Shown: positions 48,807 through 60,324, counted from the stretch's first letter. The stretch is DNA of 64,000 nt from Patellaria atrata CBS 101060 (GCA_010093705.1 MU006094.1:967550-1031549); one strand, 5' to 3'. Notes: a model not told the origin generated them from the sequence alone. Program-made: numbers and translations.

Positions 48807-50123
48807 ATGACAATGGGTTTCCGCACGCGCCGTATCTCCCTCTCCATCCTCGTCGCCCTCCTCGCCCCTCCCAAACCCAAACCCAAACCCAACGAAGCAG
48901 ACAAAAAGAAACCTGGTGTCTTGGCGCGCATCCTCGCATTCTTCTCCGTGTTTAAGCTTTCGTTGGAACGGTTTAGAGAGGAGCTGTTTGGGGAGTTGAG
49001 GAATGAGGTTTGGGGTATTGAGGAGGAGGGGTATGTGCGAAGTTTGAAGGGGACGGAGGGGACGGAGGGGGGAGCGAAGGGGAGTTTGAAGGGGCTTGGT
49101 GAGGGATTGAAACAGGCGGGAGATATGGGGTATTCGGGGAGTGTGAGTAGCGAGATTTTGTTATGTACTTGTGGGCAATGTACAGATCTATCGGACAGCA
49201 ACCTACAAGTTCTACACCAAACAGCGGGATACGGACAGCTCCAATAATCATGAGTGTTTCAGCTAACAAGATCATACTAGACCTTCTTCACCACACCCGA
49301 TTCGAAATACCTCATCAAATCCCTCCCACGTCCCTCCGAATACTCCTTCTTCAAAGACGACCTTCTCGATGCCTACGCCGCCCACATGAAAGCGAACCCA
49401 GACTCGTTCCTCGTACGCATCACCGACTTCCTACATTCACCTACCCCTTCGATAGGGATTCTCCTAGGCCTCACACCCTCCCACCACATCGTCATGGAAA
49501 ACATTCTCTACGGCAAAGCAGAGGGAGAGTGGGAAGGGGCCATCCGAGAAGGCGAATGGGAAACCTATGACCTCAAACCCATCGACTACTTCTACCCCGA
49601 ACGGGATCTCGCCGGCGGGCACCTAGCCAGCGATGCGGTGAAGGATAAACTGGTCGACAAGTTCGAAGACAAGGTCCGTCTCACTCGAGATGAAAAAGCG
49701 AAACTCGTCGCTCGGCTAGAGAAGGATACGGAGGTGTTGGCGAAGAGAAACGTCACGGATTACTCCCTCTTCTTGGTCCGCTATCCGAATCCCGAGGCTT
49801 CGGGGATCGTGGATGCGAGCGTACCGATCCCGCCGTCGAAGTGCCTGAGCGATTGGAGAAGGGGCGTCGTTAGCAGGGATGGGAAGTGGGTGTATAGGGC
49901 TCTCTTGTTGGACTTCTTTTGGGCGAAGCATAAATTGCAGCCAATTGCGATGACGGCATTGGTTAAGTCTTTTAATGTCCTTGGGGGGAAGAAGGTCGGG
50001 GGTGGGAGGATGAGCATCACGACTGAGCCGGGGGAGTATAGAGAGAGGTTCTTGGGGATGGTTGAGACAATTGTGGTCGGCGAGAGTGAGGATGAGAGTG
50101 AGGAGGGGGAACGAGAGGAGTAG
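48807..50123 (+). CDS. Short phosphatidylinositol phosphate kinase-fold protein
   Basis: PIPK / SAICAR-synthase-like fold. Exons 48807-49142 and 49281-50123 join in phase 0 across a 138-bp intron to 392 aa. The core begins MGYSGSTFFTTPDSKYLIKSL, matching the glycine-rich strand and the catalytic Lys strand of PIP kinases. YDLKP (about 208-212) stands where these enzymes have FDLKGS, and DYSLFLVRY (about 272-280) where they have DYSLLVG. A C-terminal PGEYRERFLGMVE matches the last helix region. It lacks the long N-terminal parts of Mss4 or Fab1, so lipid kinase activity is plausible but unproven. The first 40 residues are basic with a hydrophobic stretch (ISLSILVALLAPP). The end is strongly acidic. 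Confidence 0.8.
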
Positions 50124-50615
50124 ATGGGTGAGAAGGGTGAATAAAGGAGGTGGGTGATTATTGACATGATACCCCTATAAGTACTTGATCTGTTCTTCTT
50201 TTCACCCCCGTCAAAGTCCTGACCAACTCCCTAAGTCTGTTCATTCAAGCACATCCCCGCTCGCAACCTACTACCCGCAAACTCACACTTGGCCATCAAT
50301 CCCCTCCCTAACCCGCGCTCTCTCTACCATACACGACCACGTATGTCCCGAACAGTCGTAACCCGTACGTTTCACCGATCCAAAATCCACACCAAGCTCC
50401 CAACCCATCCGTCGAAGCCACGAACAAACGTTCCTTTCCTCCAGCAGATCTCCACCAACCACCCTACACGCCTCATCCTAACCCCCACCCCTTCTAAAAA
50501 AAAAAAGGACAAAAAAATGGGAAGGGAAGGGAAGGGAAAGGGGGGGCCGGGGGTGGGAGGAGGGCGGGGCGGAGGGGTAGAGTAGGAGCGAGGTAGCTGA
50601 CTAATTAGGGGCACT
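50124..50615. other. Intergenic region with G-rich tract
   Basis: Holds an A run followed by a G-rich tract (about 50500-50580) built of GGGAA and GGGCGG pieces. No gene is recognised. Confidence 0.4.
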
Positions 50616-50846
50616 TCACACCCTCCTCCACCGCCCCAGCTCCAGATCCCGGATCCGCTCCTCCCGGCGCTTTACCCGCGCTTCCAGCTCTCTGACCACT
50701 CGCTTCTGGAGCTCGAGCTCGTAGACCGTGGTGCGGAGGCGCCTTTCGAGGGAGGTGAGGTGGGCGGTGAGGTGTCTCGCTTCGGATAGGGAGGCGGTGA
50801 GGTGGGTGAGTATGGAGGCCGGGGCCGGGGTTGTGTGGGGTGACAT
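50616..50846 (-). CDS. Possible small coiled-coil protein
   Basis: 76 codons, not recognised. After a short Pro-rich start (MSPHTTPAPAS), Leu recurs at heptad-like spacing through SLERRLRTTVYELELQKR, RELEARVKRREER and IRDLELGRW, giving a strong predicted coiled coil rich in Arg and Glu. Amphipathic patterning over the whole frame argues for coding. Against it, the DNA is GC-rich and low-complexity and the antisense frame is also open. Confidence 0.4.
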   Translation of the reverse strand: MSPHTTPAPASILTHLTASLSEARHLTAHLTSLERRLRTTVYELELQKRVVRELEARVKRREERIRDLELGRWRRV

Positions 50847-52231
50847 TGTGAGTTGGCTTTGCTGGGGGTGTGGGAGGTGGGTGAGGGTGAGGGGTTGGGG
50901 GGTGGTGGTGGCGAGGACTTAATGTTGATGTTGGATTGGATTAGGTTGGGTTGGGTGACGGTGGATTGAGGTGGATAAGAGAAGCAGTGCTTTTATGGGA
51001 GATTTGACTGTCTTCTGCTTCGTTTAGATAGACAAACGTTGATGGTTGGATTGGTGTTGGTCTTTGTACAAACTGTGTTGATGTCCCTGTTATAGTTGGT
51101 ATACCCAACCGGGCTTGTGTGCGGTTGCGGTTCGATTTATTATAACACTACATGTCCGACGTACAAAGTATGTTGACCCTCAAATGTTTGACCGATCGAG
51201 TTTGTAGTTAAAGCTCCTTTGTACTATAATGCGTCTGACAATGGACCACGGTAAGTAAGACAACAATACCACCCCCGTTATATAACGGTGAAAACCCTCC
51301 ATACTTGCTCCAATCGACTGCTCGATATACCTAAGGCGAAAACCTGTGGGTGTGCAGAAATCGTGATTGTGACAATTTCACCAGAGTATAAACAGGGGTG
51401 TTTGTATACACGTCCCCTGCTGTCCCTCCCACATTCGACATATGCAATAGGGGAGTAGTCGGCAGATTTTGGTCTGGAGCAGGAGATTTGTGCGCATTTC
51501 CTTGGCCGGGGACTCTGAGATGCGGTTGTGTGCGGTGGTGCTGGGGTCTGATGCTGGATAAATCACAGGAGAACTTGTGGAGCTTAGTTTGAGGGAGGGT
51601 ATTGGGATCAGATAGAGAGTGGAAACGTTGGGCAGCTGACGATAGACCAAAAGGAAGTGGAGAGAACTGTTATCTCCGCCTAAACGGTTATGACGCCATC
51701 AATATAAGGAATGGACCTCTTTAGGACATGGGGGATCTTAATACAATTAGAGTCACGGGTGTTCAACTGTTATGGGATTACTGATATTAAAGCAAAGCTT
51801 TTTATTCCAACTGTGAACTACTCAAGAGAACTACAGTGAGACCACTGTGTACATCCAAGAACCACACACCATGAATGAGCAAGGGAAGTCCAGCCGATAT
51901 GACGGCTTTGAATGATGACAGAATCCAACTCCACACCATTGAAGAAGCAAAGGGAGTCTGACCGACATGATGGACTTGAATGAGGACAGGATTCAACTCC
52001 ACACCACAACTCCACCATTTTTGACTGAGAATTTTTTGAGGCACATCGTGTAGACAGTTATAGACGAGTTATGGTAACAGACTTGACCATAATGCCGTGC
52101 ATAGAAGTGTATGGAAGCACACCGGGGGAAACGAGCCAGAGACATGATATAGACCGATGATAGAGGCCGGATTCGAACGATGTTGAGGTTGCTAAAGAAC
52201 ACCGGTTGCACCGGAACTTCGCGTCAAAGGA
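50847..52231. other. Intergenic region with short duplication
   Basis: 1.4 kb without a recognised gene apart from the duplicated 68-bp unit listed separately. GT-rich near 50850-50990. Confidence 0.4.
51873..52008. repeat. Imperfect tandem duplication, 2 x 68 bp
   Basis: 51873-51940 and 51941-52008 align without gaps over 68 bp at roughly 75-80 per cent identity, sharing the end CAACTCCACACCA. A partial third copy may precede them (51845-51872, ending ACCACACACCAT). Confidence 0.75.
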
Positions 52232-54481
52232 TCAGAATCTGGAGCTCTTGCCGCTATTGTCATCTTCAAGGACAATGCTGAACTCCTCGTAACGGTTGAT
52301 GCCCATCCAACCCCAACCACCTTGCTTGGTCCTGACTAACTTAATGCGCTTCCAGAAATGAACCCTCTCACTGTCTTGCTCGAACAAGTTCTTCATGTTG
52401 GTGGCACTCCTGAGGTAGTGAGGTGAGAACGCGGTAGCGGCGATGCCGATGATACTAAGCCTGGCGTGGACCTCCGCAACTCCTTGAGTCTTATCCCAGC
52501 AAACAACGAACGCGTAGATACCCAGAGCGAGGGCGAGAAGTGCGTATGCTAGTGCGCTTCCACATAAGATGTAGTAAGGGATCTTCATGATATATAAGAT
52601 CGTGATGACATCCAAGGGTTGTGTGATCGGGATTGGTTTCGCAACACCTGCTACTGATGCAATCGCCATCATGCTGAATCTAGTCGCGAGAGATTGAGCG
52701 AAGAGTTCGACGGGCGGATCTTTGCGGGAAATTCGATCTAGTCCTTTGACGTTATTGGCGTGGAGATCCTGCAAGACGTTGTTCATCAATACGGATTTGA
52801 ATAAATTCTCACGACCGGAGCCTTCGCCGTCGAACATCGGTTTCAACAAGATATCCCGCACACTTTGATCAACGAGCGTCTGCTCAACGGCTTGATATTT
52901 GAGCCTGGGCTCATACGAGGGGAAGTACTCATATGTGACGTTGTAGACGAATGACCAGCACGCAAAGACCAAGATCAACGAGTTCTCTCCTGTCTCACCA
53001 TCACGATGAGCGAGGGAGCTGTTATAAGCCAGGTTGAAGGGTGCGAACTGCTGCGTAATATTCATCGGGGGTTTTGTGTGGATGAAGAATCCCCATCTAC
53101 GAAGGCTACTGATCTTATCTGCCTCATTGTTGAAATCCGTGAGCAAGTCGATCTCCGACGTGGTATTTTCGCGAATACGTGGGACAACGCAGCTGCCTTG
53201 ATGATTGCTCTTCGCACTCTCCCAGCACTTTCGAGAAACGGATAGGCATGAAGAGCTGATTCCGATAGCCTGTGACATGAACGACAAGTGTTCCTTGTCC
53301 AAAGCGGGGTCTGTAAGAATTGCAACTGGAGACAAACCATGACCGGCGCCCAGCATTGTGATTCGATTTTCGGAAGACTTATTCATCGACGTCATCCAAG
53401 ATTCATTTTGCGGGCTGGAAAGATCAGGACGAGTACCACAGTGCGGTTCATTAAGGTTTGTAGAATTGTAAATGGTCGAAACATTGGAAGTATAGCAGCT
53501 GTCGATGATATCCCGGCCGAACAGATGGACACGTTCGGGAGATGGCTTCTGCGCGTATCCAGATTTCGCAGTAGCGAAGATAGCAAGAGCCGAGCCAATA
53601 ATCATGATTCTATGATGAAGCAAAATTAGCAAGCTTGAACAGATAATCTTTTGGCCGCATCGTCATAGAGAATGCTTCTCAAGGAGGCAGCATTTCCGTT
53701 TTCACATTTGAGAATCATATGTCTTACATAATAATTATGTTGGAAATATCACTCGGCAGGATTCCTTTCGTGAGAAGCAGGATCACCGAGTGAAAGATTG
53801 ACAAATCATTCATTTTCTCTTTGCTTATTGTTGTTAGAAGAGACTGTTGAGGATAACGTACATGATGACCGCCAGGAGAAAATTAAGATAAACCGCATGA
53901 CGTATATACCGCTTGTGGCGTGCAAGACGGCCGAAGGGACGGGCGCCCGGTACCAGAGTCTGTTTGAATGCATCGAAAATCTTGAAATAGTCTCCGTAAG
54001 ATAGTTCAAGGAGAACAGCGATGTCGTAGGCTGTCGGGAGGGTGAGGCGGCCGTGTTTACGGTTTGTGAGGGTATCCGTGTCATCAAGCAATGCTTTCGC
54101 ACTCACGTAACGAAAGAGGTACCGCATAACCTGCAAGAAAATAACAGCAAAAACCGACAACAAGGCCGGTAGGACAAGGATAGTCGAAGCTTGCTCAGAG
54201 ATCGCCCAGAAGTCATTTCGACGCCATTTAGTATCCTTGGAAAGCTTGACGTCGATGTTTTTCAACGTAATGAGCGTTACGAGCGGAACGGTCAAGCCAA
54301 CCATGACGAGAACAACGATGCTGGCACGGATAAGATAGTCAAGCCATGGGCGACTTAGCTGATTGGGGGGGAGTGAGCTGCTCGTAGATTCGAAGACTGG
54401 GTTGATCAATCTGTTAGACTTCTTTACGGGTGGCAGATCATGCCCGAAGAAGACGCCATTTTCGAGCTGTTCTCCAGTCAT
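52232..54481 (-). CDS. Uncharacterised multi-pass membrane protein
   Basis: Not assigned to a named family. Exon 1 (53862-54481) and exon 2 (52232-53609) join in phase 2 across a 252-bp intron (GTACGT donor, CATAG acceptor); the splice rebuilds a hydrophobic helix VIIIMIIGSALAIFATA. The product is 665 aa. Hydrophobic segments lie at about 50-72, 95-120, 195-220 and 555-590. The long loop between the third and last contains many N-glycosylation sequons (NVS, NST, NES, NKS, NTT, NIT, NSS, NVT), which puts it in the lumen or outside the cell. The layout resembles the large fungal families of orphan membrane proteins. Reading the two blocks as separate genes is possible but less likely, since each would be cut in a helix. 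Confidence 0.72.
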
Positions 54482-55419
54482 GATGCTTGACGTTCAGTGT
54501 AGAATGAGAGCTGTAGATAAAGATTGACTAAATTCGCTGCTCACACCGCGGTGCGAGGCAGAGAGAGAAAGAGAAAGAAAATGATGTTGAAGAGCGAAGG
54601 TTTGATGTCAACAACGCGACGCGACTTAAATCAAAGGAGAAGACGCCAAGACACGAAGGCCCGTTTGTAATGACATAAAATCTTGGTAGAGTAAAGGGTA
54701 CCAAGGGTTTCAGTAACATACGTTTGTATAAGAGTAGTTGTGAATATGTTAATATGAAGTAGCACGTGAAGGGTAAGTCGGAACATTTGAAAACATTTCC
54801 TTATTTCCCCGGACGAGCATGGTTACTTAGTAAAGAGAAGAGTAGTTTACTGAGCTAGATATTCATGCTTGACTATTGATAGATGTAGCGATATCAGCTA
54901 TTCCCTAGAAGGCTACCAAGTGTATAAACCCCTCTGATACTATCTACGGACGACAGTATTAATGATCAGCAGTGAGATACGCACTGATAGCTGCATACTC
55001 GGAGATTTCAAGATGACCAAAAAGGAAATACGACGTTGAGAAAGAAGAACTCCAGATTCAATCATTCTAAAGGAAACGCATATAGTACCACGGGACTATT
55101 GTAATAGATGGAGCACTCCCCATAAAACTACACTCTGAGATTTCGTTATGAAGTACAGTTAGTGTTGTTATGCTTGGAAACTCATTGACAGTAATGCTAC
55201 CTGTACTTAATTCAGTACAGGTGTATTATATTCAGTTCGAATTCTCACATACGGGAAGTATGAGCAGAATGGCCACATTCATCAACAACATACTCGGAAT
55301 TTTGAACCACCTTTTTCGAACATACCAGGTATGGATGGACTGATAACTTCTGTATCTATCCTTTTCGCGTATATCCCAGTACCCAAGTGTTAATTTACTC
55401 AAGACTCTTGATCCAGTAG
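54482..55419. other. Intergenic region, membrane protein promoter
   Basis: Promoter of the membrane protein on the left, 3' flank of the thioesterase on the right. AT-rich; no gene recognised. Confidence 0.4.
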
Positions 55420-56055
55420 CTACAACCTAGCTGCTCTGCCCAATTTGATCCAGATCGTGTCAACGGTAGCTAGCTCTTCGCTTTTTGCGTCTTTCATCAC
55501 ACCCCTTATTTTCATGCTCTTTCCATTATTCTCGATGACCCGTGTATGTACACCGACAACATTAGGACACAACACTGGCCGCAAAAATCGAATATCCAAA
55601 TTTGCAGTGACGTAGAACCCCTTAAGCTTCTGCATCATCGTTACAGAATCCATAGTCTCCAGCAAGGAAGCATCGGACGCCGGATTCCAGTCATTCCACG
55701 GGCTATCTCGCTGTCTCTCATTCGCAACCATAGCAAAACCGACGCTTTCATCGAGCATCGTTGCCAGCGCCCCGCCATGGGTTATACCGGAAAACCCCAT
55801 GAGCCCTTCTGCAAAGGAAAAGAGTGATACAGTCTCTTCGATGGAAGAGGATGGTGATGAGGGAACTTTGTACAGTTCGGCTTGATAGAGAAGCCCATTA
55901 GGCCCATGGACCCGGTCGCGGACGAAACTATCGATTGGATACGCTGGGTCCATTCGGAAACGTTCTGCTACGACCCATTCTGGAGAATTGAGCAGGGGTA
56001 GCGCCCATGGGAGGGCCGAGAAGATCGAGTGGAAATCGGGATGCGGTTTGGACAT
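55420..56055 (-). CDS. Hotdog-fold thioesterase (PaaI / THEM4-like)
   Basis: Single-exon protein of 211 aa with the 4HBT hotdog fold, which hydrolyses acyl-CoA thioesters. The central helix motif GITHGGALATMLDE (about 90-103) is the family hallmark; its HGG and the following acidic residue form the active site. The strand YVTANLDIRFLRPVLCPN and then VHTRVIENNGKSMKIRGVMKD match the second half. The N-terminal 60 residues have no clear targeting signal. Similar fungal proteins are common and often unlinked to any pathway, so the acyl substrate is unknown. It starts only 200 bp from the transposon end. Confidence 0.9.
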   Translation of the reverse strand: MSKPHPDFHSIFSALPWALPLLNSPEWVVAERFRMDPAYPIDSFVRDRVHGPNGLLYQAELYKVPSSPSSSIEETVSLFSFAEGLMGFSGITHGGALATMLDESVGFAMVANERQRDSPWNDWNPASDASLLETMDSVTMMQKLKGFYVTANLDIRFLRPVLCPNVVGVHTRVIENNGKSMKIRGVMKDAKSEELATVDTIWIKLGRAARL

Positions 56056-56255
56056 TTCGGTTTCGCGTTAATCGGAGATGAGGAAGCTGCAGAGAGTGAG
56101 AGTGGAAGTCAAGCCCATTTTGATGGAGTGGGTAGAGTAGCCCTGGACGGAAAGCCTGAAGCTACTCAGTGATACGTCCATACGAACATACGGTTGTAGA
56201 TGCTGGCACAGGGGAATGAGGTCGTATAATCCACCTTACTAAGCTGCCCGTCTTA

Positions 56256-56309
56256 ACGTGCTTTACCAGTCAGTGGGACACACCACTCAGTGGGACACCC
56301 CACCAAGAT
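56256..56309 (+). repeat. Left terminal inverted repeat of the transposon
   Basis: Matches the reverse complement of 58031-58084 with about three mismatches. It includes two direct copies of a CAGTGGGACA core. Confidence 0.85.
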
Positions 56310-56353
56310 CAACCAGCGTTTTCATACAATTACTCCACTACAACAAAATATAT

Positions 56354-58003
56354 TCAAATAAAATTATACTTAGGAGCTACTTGAGACACTAGTACATTGA
56401 CGCCTTGTGTGGCCTTGGATATGGCAGTTAGAGCACGTTGGTGCTGCTCGCTGTCGCGTCTGACCAGCCCAGTTCTGGTNNNNNNNNNNNNNNNNNNNNN
56501 NNNNNNNNNNNNNNNNNNNNNNNNNNNNNNNNNNNNNNNNNNNNNNNNNNNNNNNNNNNNNNNNNNNNNNNNNNNNNNNNNNNNNNNNNNNNNNNNNNNN
56601 NNNNNNNNNNNNNNNNNNNNNNNNNNNNNNNNNNNNNNNNNNNNNNNNNNNNNNNNNNNNNNNNNNNNNNNNNNNNNNNNNNNNNNNNNNNNNNNNNNNN
56701 NNNNNNNNNNNNNNNNNNNNNNNNNNNNNNNNNNNNNNNNNNNNNNNNNNNNNNNNNNNNNNNNNNNNNNNNNNNNNNNNNNNNNNNNNNNNNNNNNNNN
56801 NNNNNNNNNNNNNNNNNNNNNNNNNNNNNNNNNNNNNNNNNNNNNNNNNNNNNNNNNNNNNNNNNNNNNNNNNNNNNNNNNNNNNNNNNNNNNNNNNNNN
56901 NNNNNNNNNNNNNNNNNNNNNNNNNNNNNNNNNNNNNNNNNNNNNNNNNNNNNNNNNNNNNNNNNNNNNNNNNNNNNNNNNNNNNNNNNNNNNNNNNNNN
57001 NNNNNNNNNNNNNNNNNNNNNNNNNNNNNNNNNNNNNNNNNNNNNNNNNNNNNNNNNNNNNNNNTGACGTATGCGACGGCATGCAGAGGGTAATAATCTT
57101 ATTTTCCATACAGTATTGGTCAAATTCAGGCGTTGCGTGGCTACCATGACCGTCAAGTATAAGTAGACGGTAGATCCCCTTTGTATAAGACTTTGTACAG
57201 TTGTCAAAGTGCTTAATCCATTCGAATCCTAACTTATTTGTTGTCCAGCCATTATCGCTAACAGCGAGCATCCAGTCACCGGGTAGATCCTGATACCAGC
57301 TTGACTGGTGGAGCTTTCCTGGAAGGATAACGAAGGGCGGGATTGCCCACCCGGTGGCATTAATACATTCAATCACCGTTGACCATTCGCGATTGCCTGG
57401 TTGTATGAGAATTGCTCGGCCTATAGTATCAGAGCTTGTAACGACTTTTGATGTCGCAGATACACCCATCATAAATCCAGTCTCGTCAAAGTTGTAGCTA
57501 TCTTCGTCTAGGATGCCATACTTCTGGCGCGTCTCGTTTACACGCCCATACCACTCGCGAAATATGTCTCGATCTTCGCATTTCGCGCGTTGAGAATGGA
57601 ACTTCCTATTCCATTTTGTCTGTAGGTCTGGCTGGTTGTTGATAAAGCGGCATACCCAGTTCTTACCAACGGGTGTGGGAGGAGGATTCTGGCCGCGTGC
57701 CGCGAGTAAATGGTCTGCCATTCGTCGTACGTCGATGATATGGGGCGGAAATCCGCGTCGGTCGAGATCTAGGACCCATTCTACGAGCGCCTACTACTCA
57801 GATAGCTGTAGCTTTCGTTTTTGCGAATTAGACACGCTCTGAGGTGTTATGCCATGTACGCGACGATGGAGAGTAGACTTTGGAACATCGTACAATCCGG
57901 CGGCCTTCCGGACACTTGAAATTCTGTTTTCTTGAAGCGACTTAGTAGCAATAAGTAATCTACCTTCTTGCCGGAGCTTCTGAAGGTTCTGTGTTAGTGG
58001 CAT
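56354..58003 (-). pseudogene. pogo-like transposase with two nonsense codons
   Basis: The frame reads from ATG 58003 to 56354, about 550 codons including the unknown part. The N-terminus is a Psq-type helix-turn-helix (SVRKAAGLYDVPKSTLHRRV). Two adjacent TAG codons at 57791-57796 then cut it, after which the CENP-B/DDE region continues in the same frame: RRGFPPHIIDVRRMAD, NFDETGFMMG with the first catalytic Asp, and LLILDGHGSH with the second. The third acidic residue falls in the gap. Apart from the two stops, the visible frame is open, so inactivation looks recent or the stops may vary between copies. Confidence 0.88.
56480..57064. other. Assembly gap (585 N)
   Basis: A run of undetermined bases inside the transposase. 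585 is divisible by three, and the frame agrees on both sides. The gap probably reflects assembly trouble with a repeated element. Confidence 0.99.
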
Positions 58004-58030
58004 TGTTGATTTTGTTGAAGACGTGGGGTG

Positions 58031-58084
58031 GTTTTGGTGGGATGTCCCACTGACTGGTGTGTCCCACTGACTGGTAAAGCACGT
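58031..58084 (-). repeat. Right terminal inverted repeat of the transposon
   Basis: Partner of 56256-56309; ends GGTAAAGCACGT next to the TA duplication. Confidence 0.85.
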
Positions 58085-59547
58085 TACCCGGGCCAACCTC
58101 ACCTCCTCTTTTAGGATGCAACATCTCCTTGATACTGTAGCTGTGCGTTCAATCATTATATTTCAATATACACGGTGTGATGATACTGGGAATACATAGA
58201 CAAAATTGATGCAATCATGCAAAGGACTATGAGATCAAACTAACATCCTCGCCAAGCATCATCCCCACGTTGAAGCGAAAGGTGTTACCCCTTTTGCCTT
58301 TTGTAGGTAATATAGGTTCACCACCTCATCCGCATCTCCTATTGTCTAATAATCCTTCTAGACGTATTGTACTCACTATCCAAACCTCTCCACTGATCTC
58401 CCGAGTGGCGAGGGCGATAGATTGGAATCTTCTTTGTCACTAGTCGATTTCCTACCAGTAGTGTTATGGTCTACAGTTAGCTGCCAGTTCACATCTGTAG
58501 TTTCGTTTTTTATGACACCTGTAAAGACCATTATATTTCTGTCTTTTGGTCTCTTGAATATTTTTTTTCCCCTAGAACCGTAATAGCAATCTGATTCGCA
58601 TTGTCCAAAACGTCCATGACTCCGTTGATATCTAAACATAAAGTTGTCGAAAGTATATACAGCTTGTCCTAAAGCGGATCACCTAAGCATCATCTCGTTC
58701 TTATCATGGTGGCGACACTTCCGCCATATGTAACAAACTCGACTGTCCCAAAACCCGCAGTTGCACAGAGGCTCAAGTTGTGATTCAGAGTATCCCTTGT
58801 CACCCGACTTAACTTAACCAAACAATAATTTCAGGCTTACCGTTGTCAATCTCACGGCGGTCTTATTGCAATGGTTTATGTATTCAGTCCTTTCCCTCCT
58901 CTACATTTTCCAGAGATTGGTTTCATAATCGTTAGTGGTGGAGAAGTTCCAAAAGAAAGTTTCAGTACTTTCAAAAGCAGACCTTATTTCCTAGTCACCA
59001 TCGGGTGGTTTTAATATTTCGAGATCTTCAATTGTAGGGAACTTAGTCATTAAACTGTTAAAAGTTACCTCTACTGTGTGGCTCGCTCGAGTTCTACAAG
59101 CTCATCGACACCTTACTCCAAAAGTATACACTCGCAAGGTGGATTATGAAAGAGAATTCGAACTTTATGACATTACAGGGAATGCTAGCTGACCATATCT
59201 AGGCTATTGTCATGTGAGAATGGCTTGGGTCGATTTATGCTTCACTGGTTAGAGGTGATCGCCACTGTTTCGTCCACCTGCCTATGTGGGATGGTTTTAG
59301 AAATTGCTCGAATTGAAGGCGGAGGGCAGATATGTATGCATAGTTCGTATCACCTTGGAAATAGACCAGAATGTGAGTTAAAGGATTCCCATTATGAACA
59401 GTTGTTGATACCTTGGGATAGTAATACGCAATGGACATTTTATTCAGCTCAAATCTCACAATACGATCATCACATGGTCACCGAATCCAACATCCTTTTC
59501 AGTAAATTTTCATCATGAGATCCAGTCCAAGGTAGTGAGATACGTCC
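58085..59547. other. Intergenic region
   Basis: 1.46 kb with no recognised gene. A 103-codon frame at 59207-59518 and an 87-codon frame at 58376-58639 have no family signature. Both may be chance frames in AT-rich DNA. Confidence 0.4.
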
Positions 59548-60324
59548 CTAGAGCAAATTCTTCCCGTCAAAATACTGATACTTCAGCTTATCCATTTCGA
59601 TATCCTTAAACATCCGCGCCTACCACTAGTCAGCTCACAACCTCCCACCATCAGCCCACCCAAACTCTCGTACACCCAAACAAAGGGAAAGAAACCACAA
59701 CTCACATTCAACCCCAAACAATCATTCCCCTCCCACCTTCCCCTCGGATCAAACCCAATAGAACTAGCACACCTTCCACAACTCAAATGGCGAAAAACCC
59801 CATTCCCAAACCGATACTCCCTCAACCCCAACTCCTCAAACCCAACCCTCCTCTTCCCCTCACCTTTCTCCCCCTCCCCATTACCCCTTTCCCTCTCCTC
59901 CCGCGCCCTCTTCGCCTTCCCTTCCGGACTCTCCCTCATCCAATCGAAGTCTGGCTTCACCTCCTCCTCCCCCTCACCAAGCGTGTCCTTAAGCACCACG
60001 CTTTCGGGAGAGGGGAGGTGGAAGAGAACGTCGGCTCGACGGGGGTAGACGAGCATGTAGCCGGATTTGGTGCAGAAGGAGCAGGTGCACACGTTCACGC
60101 GGTAAGTCGAGAGGGAGGGGTAGAGGGTTACGGTGTAGGCGATGTTGCCGCAGTGACAGGAGGCTGGGTAGGTTCCGGAGTCGGAGGCTGCGAGGAGGGT
60201 TAGGTGAGATGGTGTTGAGGGAGGGTTTGGAGTGGTTGTGGTGTGTGACTAGATGGGGGTTGAAGTTTGGTTTGGTGAGTATGGGGATTGCAGTGTAAGG
60301 GGGTTACTTACTGTTTTCCGTCAT
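59548..60324 (-). CDS. GFA / CENP-V domain zinc protein
   Basis: Member of the glutathione-dependent formaldehyde-activating (GFA)/CENP-V family, small zinc-binding proteins of mostly unknown role. Exons: 60312-60324 (13 nt, MTEN), 59706-60187 and 59548-59619, joined in phase to 188 aa. The zinc ligands are visible in order: SCHCGNIAYTV, then NVCTCSFCTKSGY, and later HLSCGRCASSIGFD. YRFGN follows as usual. A charged insertion rich in Arg, Glu and Gly (about 75-115) is longer than in typical members. The last exon, RMFKDIEMDKLKYQYFDGK, matches the normal family end and shows that the longer frame read through the second intron is not used. The exon 2 DNA is pyrimidine-rich on the plus strand. 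Confidence 0.88.

Larger units (their letters stand above)
56256..58084 (-). mobile_element. pogo/Fot1-type Tc1-mariner DNA transposon
   Basis: Complete element of 1829 bp (including a 585-base gap). It is flanked by TA target duplications at 56254-56255 and 58085-58086. The inverted repeats are about 50 bp, beginning ACGTGCTTTACCAGTCAGTG. Within each, CAGTCAGTGGGACA (or a one-base variant) occurs twice in direct orientation. The single gene is a CENP-B/DDE transposase on the minus strand. Target site, size and protein all point to the pogo/Fot1 group. Confidence 0.95.

Noticed and set aside
52160-52185. GATTCGAAC, resembling a tRNA T-loop on the minus strand
   Set aside because: The bases flanking it cannot form a five-pair T stem, and no acceptor, D or anticodon arms fit around it.
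53813-54481. Separate 215-residue membrane protein
   Set aside because: A GTACGT donor joins it in phase to the downstream block and rebuilds a membrane helix, so one gene is more likely.
56397-57149. Long plus-strand frames across the transposon
   Set aside because: They are open only because undetermined bases carry no stops; the real frame is on the minus strand.
59583-60098. 171-codon frame as the full GFA protein
   Set aside because: It starts inside the domain and reads through a GTGAGT donor; splicing restores both the SCHCG motif and the normal C-terminus.
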